5,516 nt of DNA from positions 1 to 5,516 of the forward strand of contig CALWIE010000002.1 of the NCBI GenBank assembly GCA_944380625.1, read 5' to 3'. Under the pieces are notes generated by a model, which saw nothing but the letters and a program-made list of their open reading frames with translations, was not told the origin of the DNA and made no database searches. Shown piece by piece: positions 5,249-5,516 of this stretch (its first letter is position 1; each line of letters opens with the position of its first letter). Both the position numbers and the translations under genes were made by a program. Origin of the DNA: an uncultured Clostridia bacterium. GTDB lineage: Bacteria > Bacillota_A > Clostridia > Oscillospirales > Acutalibacteraceae.

Positions 5249-5311
5249 TCAAAAATCTTTTTGAAAAATTTGAAAAAAGGTGTTGACAAACGGTGAGCAA
5301 AGTGGTATGAT
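5249..5311 (+). promoter_or_regulatory. Strong sigma-A promoter with UP element, probable rRNA promoter P2
   Basis: TTGACA (5283-5288) is a perfect -35, with a 17-bp spacer to TATGAT (5306-5311) and TG at 5303-5304 (extended -10). A striking A/T tract (5249-5278), including the palindrome TCAAAAA-TC-TTTTTGA (5249-5264), sits directly upstream like an UP element. The likely start is G5317 or G5318; a starting G is typical of growth-controlled rRNA promoters in Bacillus. The sequence downstream looks like a 16S leader. Confidence 0.85.
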
Positions 5312-5316
5312 AGTCA

Positions 5317-5516
5317 GGCACTCGAGAGAGAGGGCAAGAAACGGAAGGAAGGCCGGAAGGCCCGAAAGCCGCGGAAAGCCTGAAGAAAACGAGAGCGAAG
5401 GACCTTGAAAATTAAACAACGAGACGAAAGAAGGACCCGTAATTTCTGAGAGTTTAACTCGAAGAATTTTACAGGAAGCCAAGTGCTTCAAAATGAGCTT
5501 GAGAGAGCTCTAGAAT
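5317..5516 (+). other. Ribosomal RNA operon leader (16S gene presumably just beyond the window)
   Basis: This is a non-coding, purine-rich leader of about 200 nt. ACCTTGAAAATTAAACAAC (5402-5420) closely resembles the boxA-type antitermination segment seen before 16S genes in Firmicutes (CTTTGAAAACTAAAC). Short hairpins such as GAAGC/GCTTC (5475-5479, 5485-5489) and GAGCT/AGCTC (5495-5499, 5506-5510) follow. The mature 16S start (GAGAGTTTGATCCTGG) is not reached before 5516. No protein reading frame is credible here. The inference of an rRNA operon rests on the promoters plus the boxA-like segment. Confidence 0.75.
5401..5420 (+). promoter_or_regulatory. boxA-like antitermination sequence
   Basis: GACCTTGAAAATTAAACAAC resembles Firmicute rRNA leader boxA (TTCTTTGAAAACTAAAC), where the NusB/NusE complex loads to prevent premature termination. 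It lies about 85 nt after the predicted P2 start. Confidence 0.6.

Noticed and set aside
5283..5300. CCGCCTGGGCA on the - strand at 5164-5174 resembles the 3' block of a ZTP riboswitch in the metA leader
   Set aside because: The required upstream blocks (AACTG-CGG and GGGGAGC) are absent. It is part of a simple GC-rich hairpin.
5447..5460. TGAGAGTTTAACTC, resembling the start of 16S rRNA (GAGAGTTTGATCC)
   Set aside because: The match stops after GAGAGTTT; the following bases do not continue as CTGGCTCAG, so the mature 16S has not begun.
5249..5491. 80-residue open frame on the - strand over the rRNA leader
   Set aside because: It lies antisense to promoter and leader sequence, has no family resemblance, and its composition is explained by the purine-rich leader.

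Overview
The window is a chromosomal stretch from a GC-rich, spore-forming Firmicute, most likely a class Clostridia/Oscillospirales-type gut anaerobe. The evidence is an intact spoIIA sporulation operon, a Bacillus-type homoserine acyltransferase, strong AGGAGG ribosome sites, and codons that overwhelmingly end in G or C. The taxonomic placement is inference; no 16S sequence is visible.

Layout on the + strand. Positions 1-163 hold the C-terminal arm of valyl-tRNA synthetase (valS). A strong promoter (178-206) then drives a leader containing a ZTP (pfl-type) riboswitch. Its last helix overlaps an intrinsic terminator (289-321), upstream of folC (377-1678), the folylpolyglutamate/dihydrofolate synthase. 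A 159-bp gap contains a small AT-rich promoter-like patch and a very strong intrinsic terminator (1770-1818). The terminator ends only a few bases before the ribosome site of spoIIAA. The overlapping genes spoIIAA, spoIIAB and sigF (1838-3238) follow: anti-anti-sigma factor, anti-sigma kinase and the first forespore sigma factor.

Layout on the - strand. A convergent pair, metA (5030-4119) then a HAD-family phosphatase (4056-3430), reads towards sigF and ends at a hairpin terminator (3372-3409). MetA carries Glu111, which in characterised homologues marks acetyl-CoA rather than succinyl-CoA use.

Right end. 5031-5516 has no protein gene. It holds two well-formed + strand promoters with A/T-rich upstream tracts, about 157 bp apart, followed by a purine-rich leader with a boxA-like antitermination sequence. 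Together these look like the start of a ribosomal RNA operon whose 16S gene lies just beyond the window. A - strand promoter for metA sits between the two rRNA promoters and faces the first one.

How the parts fit. The folC control is the clearest regulatory circuit. ZTP accumulates when 10-formyl-tetrahydrofolate is short, and here it should relieve termination and raise folC. SpoIIAA, SpoIIAB and SigF form the classical partner-switching module. I see no evidence of an undescribed multi-gene system. The less ordinary points are the terminator in front of spoIIAA, the unclear sigF start and the head-on metA/rRNA promoters.
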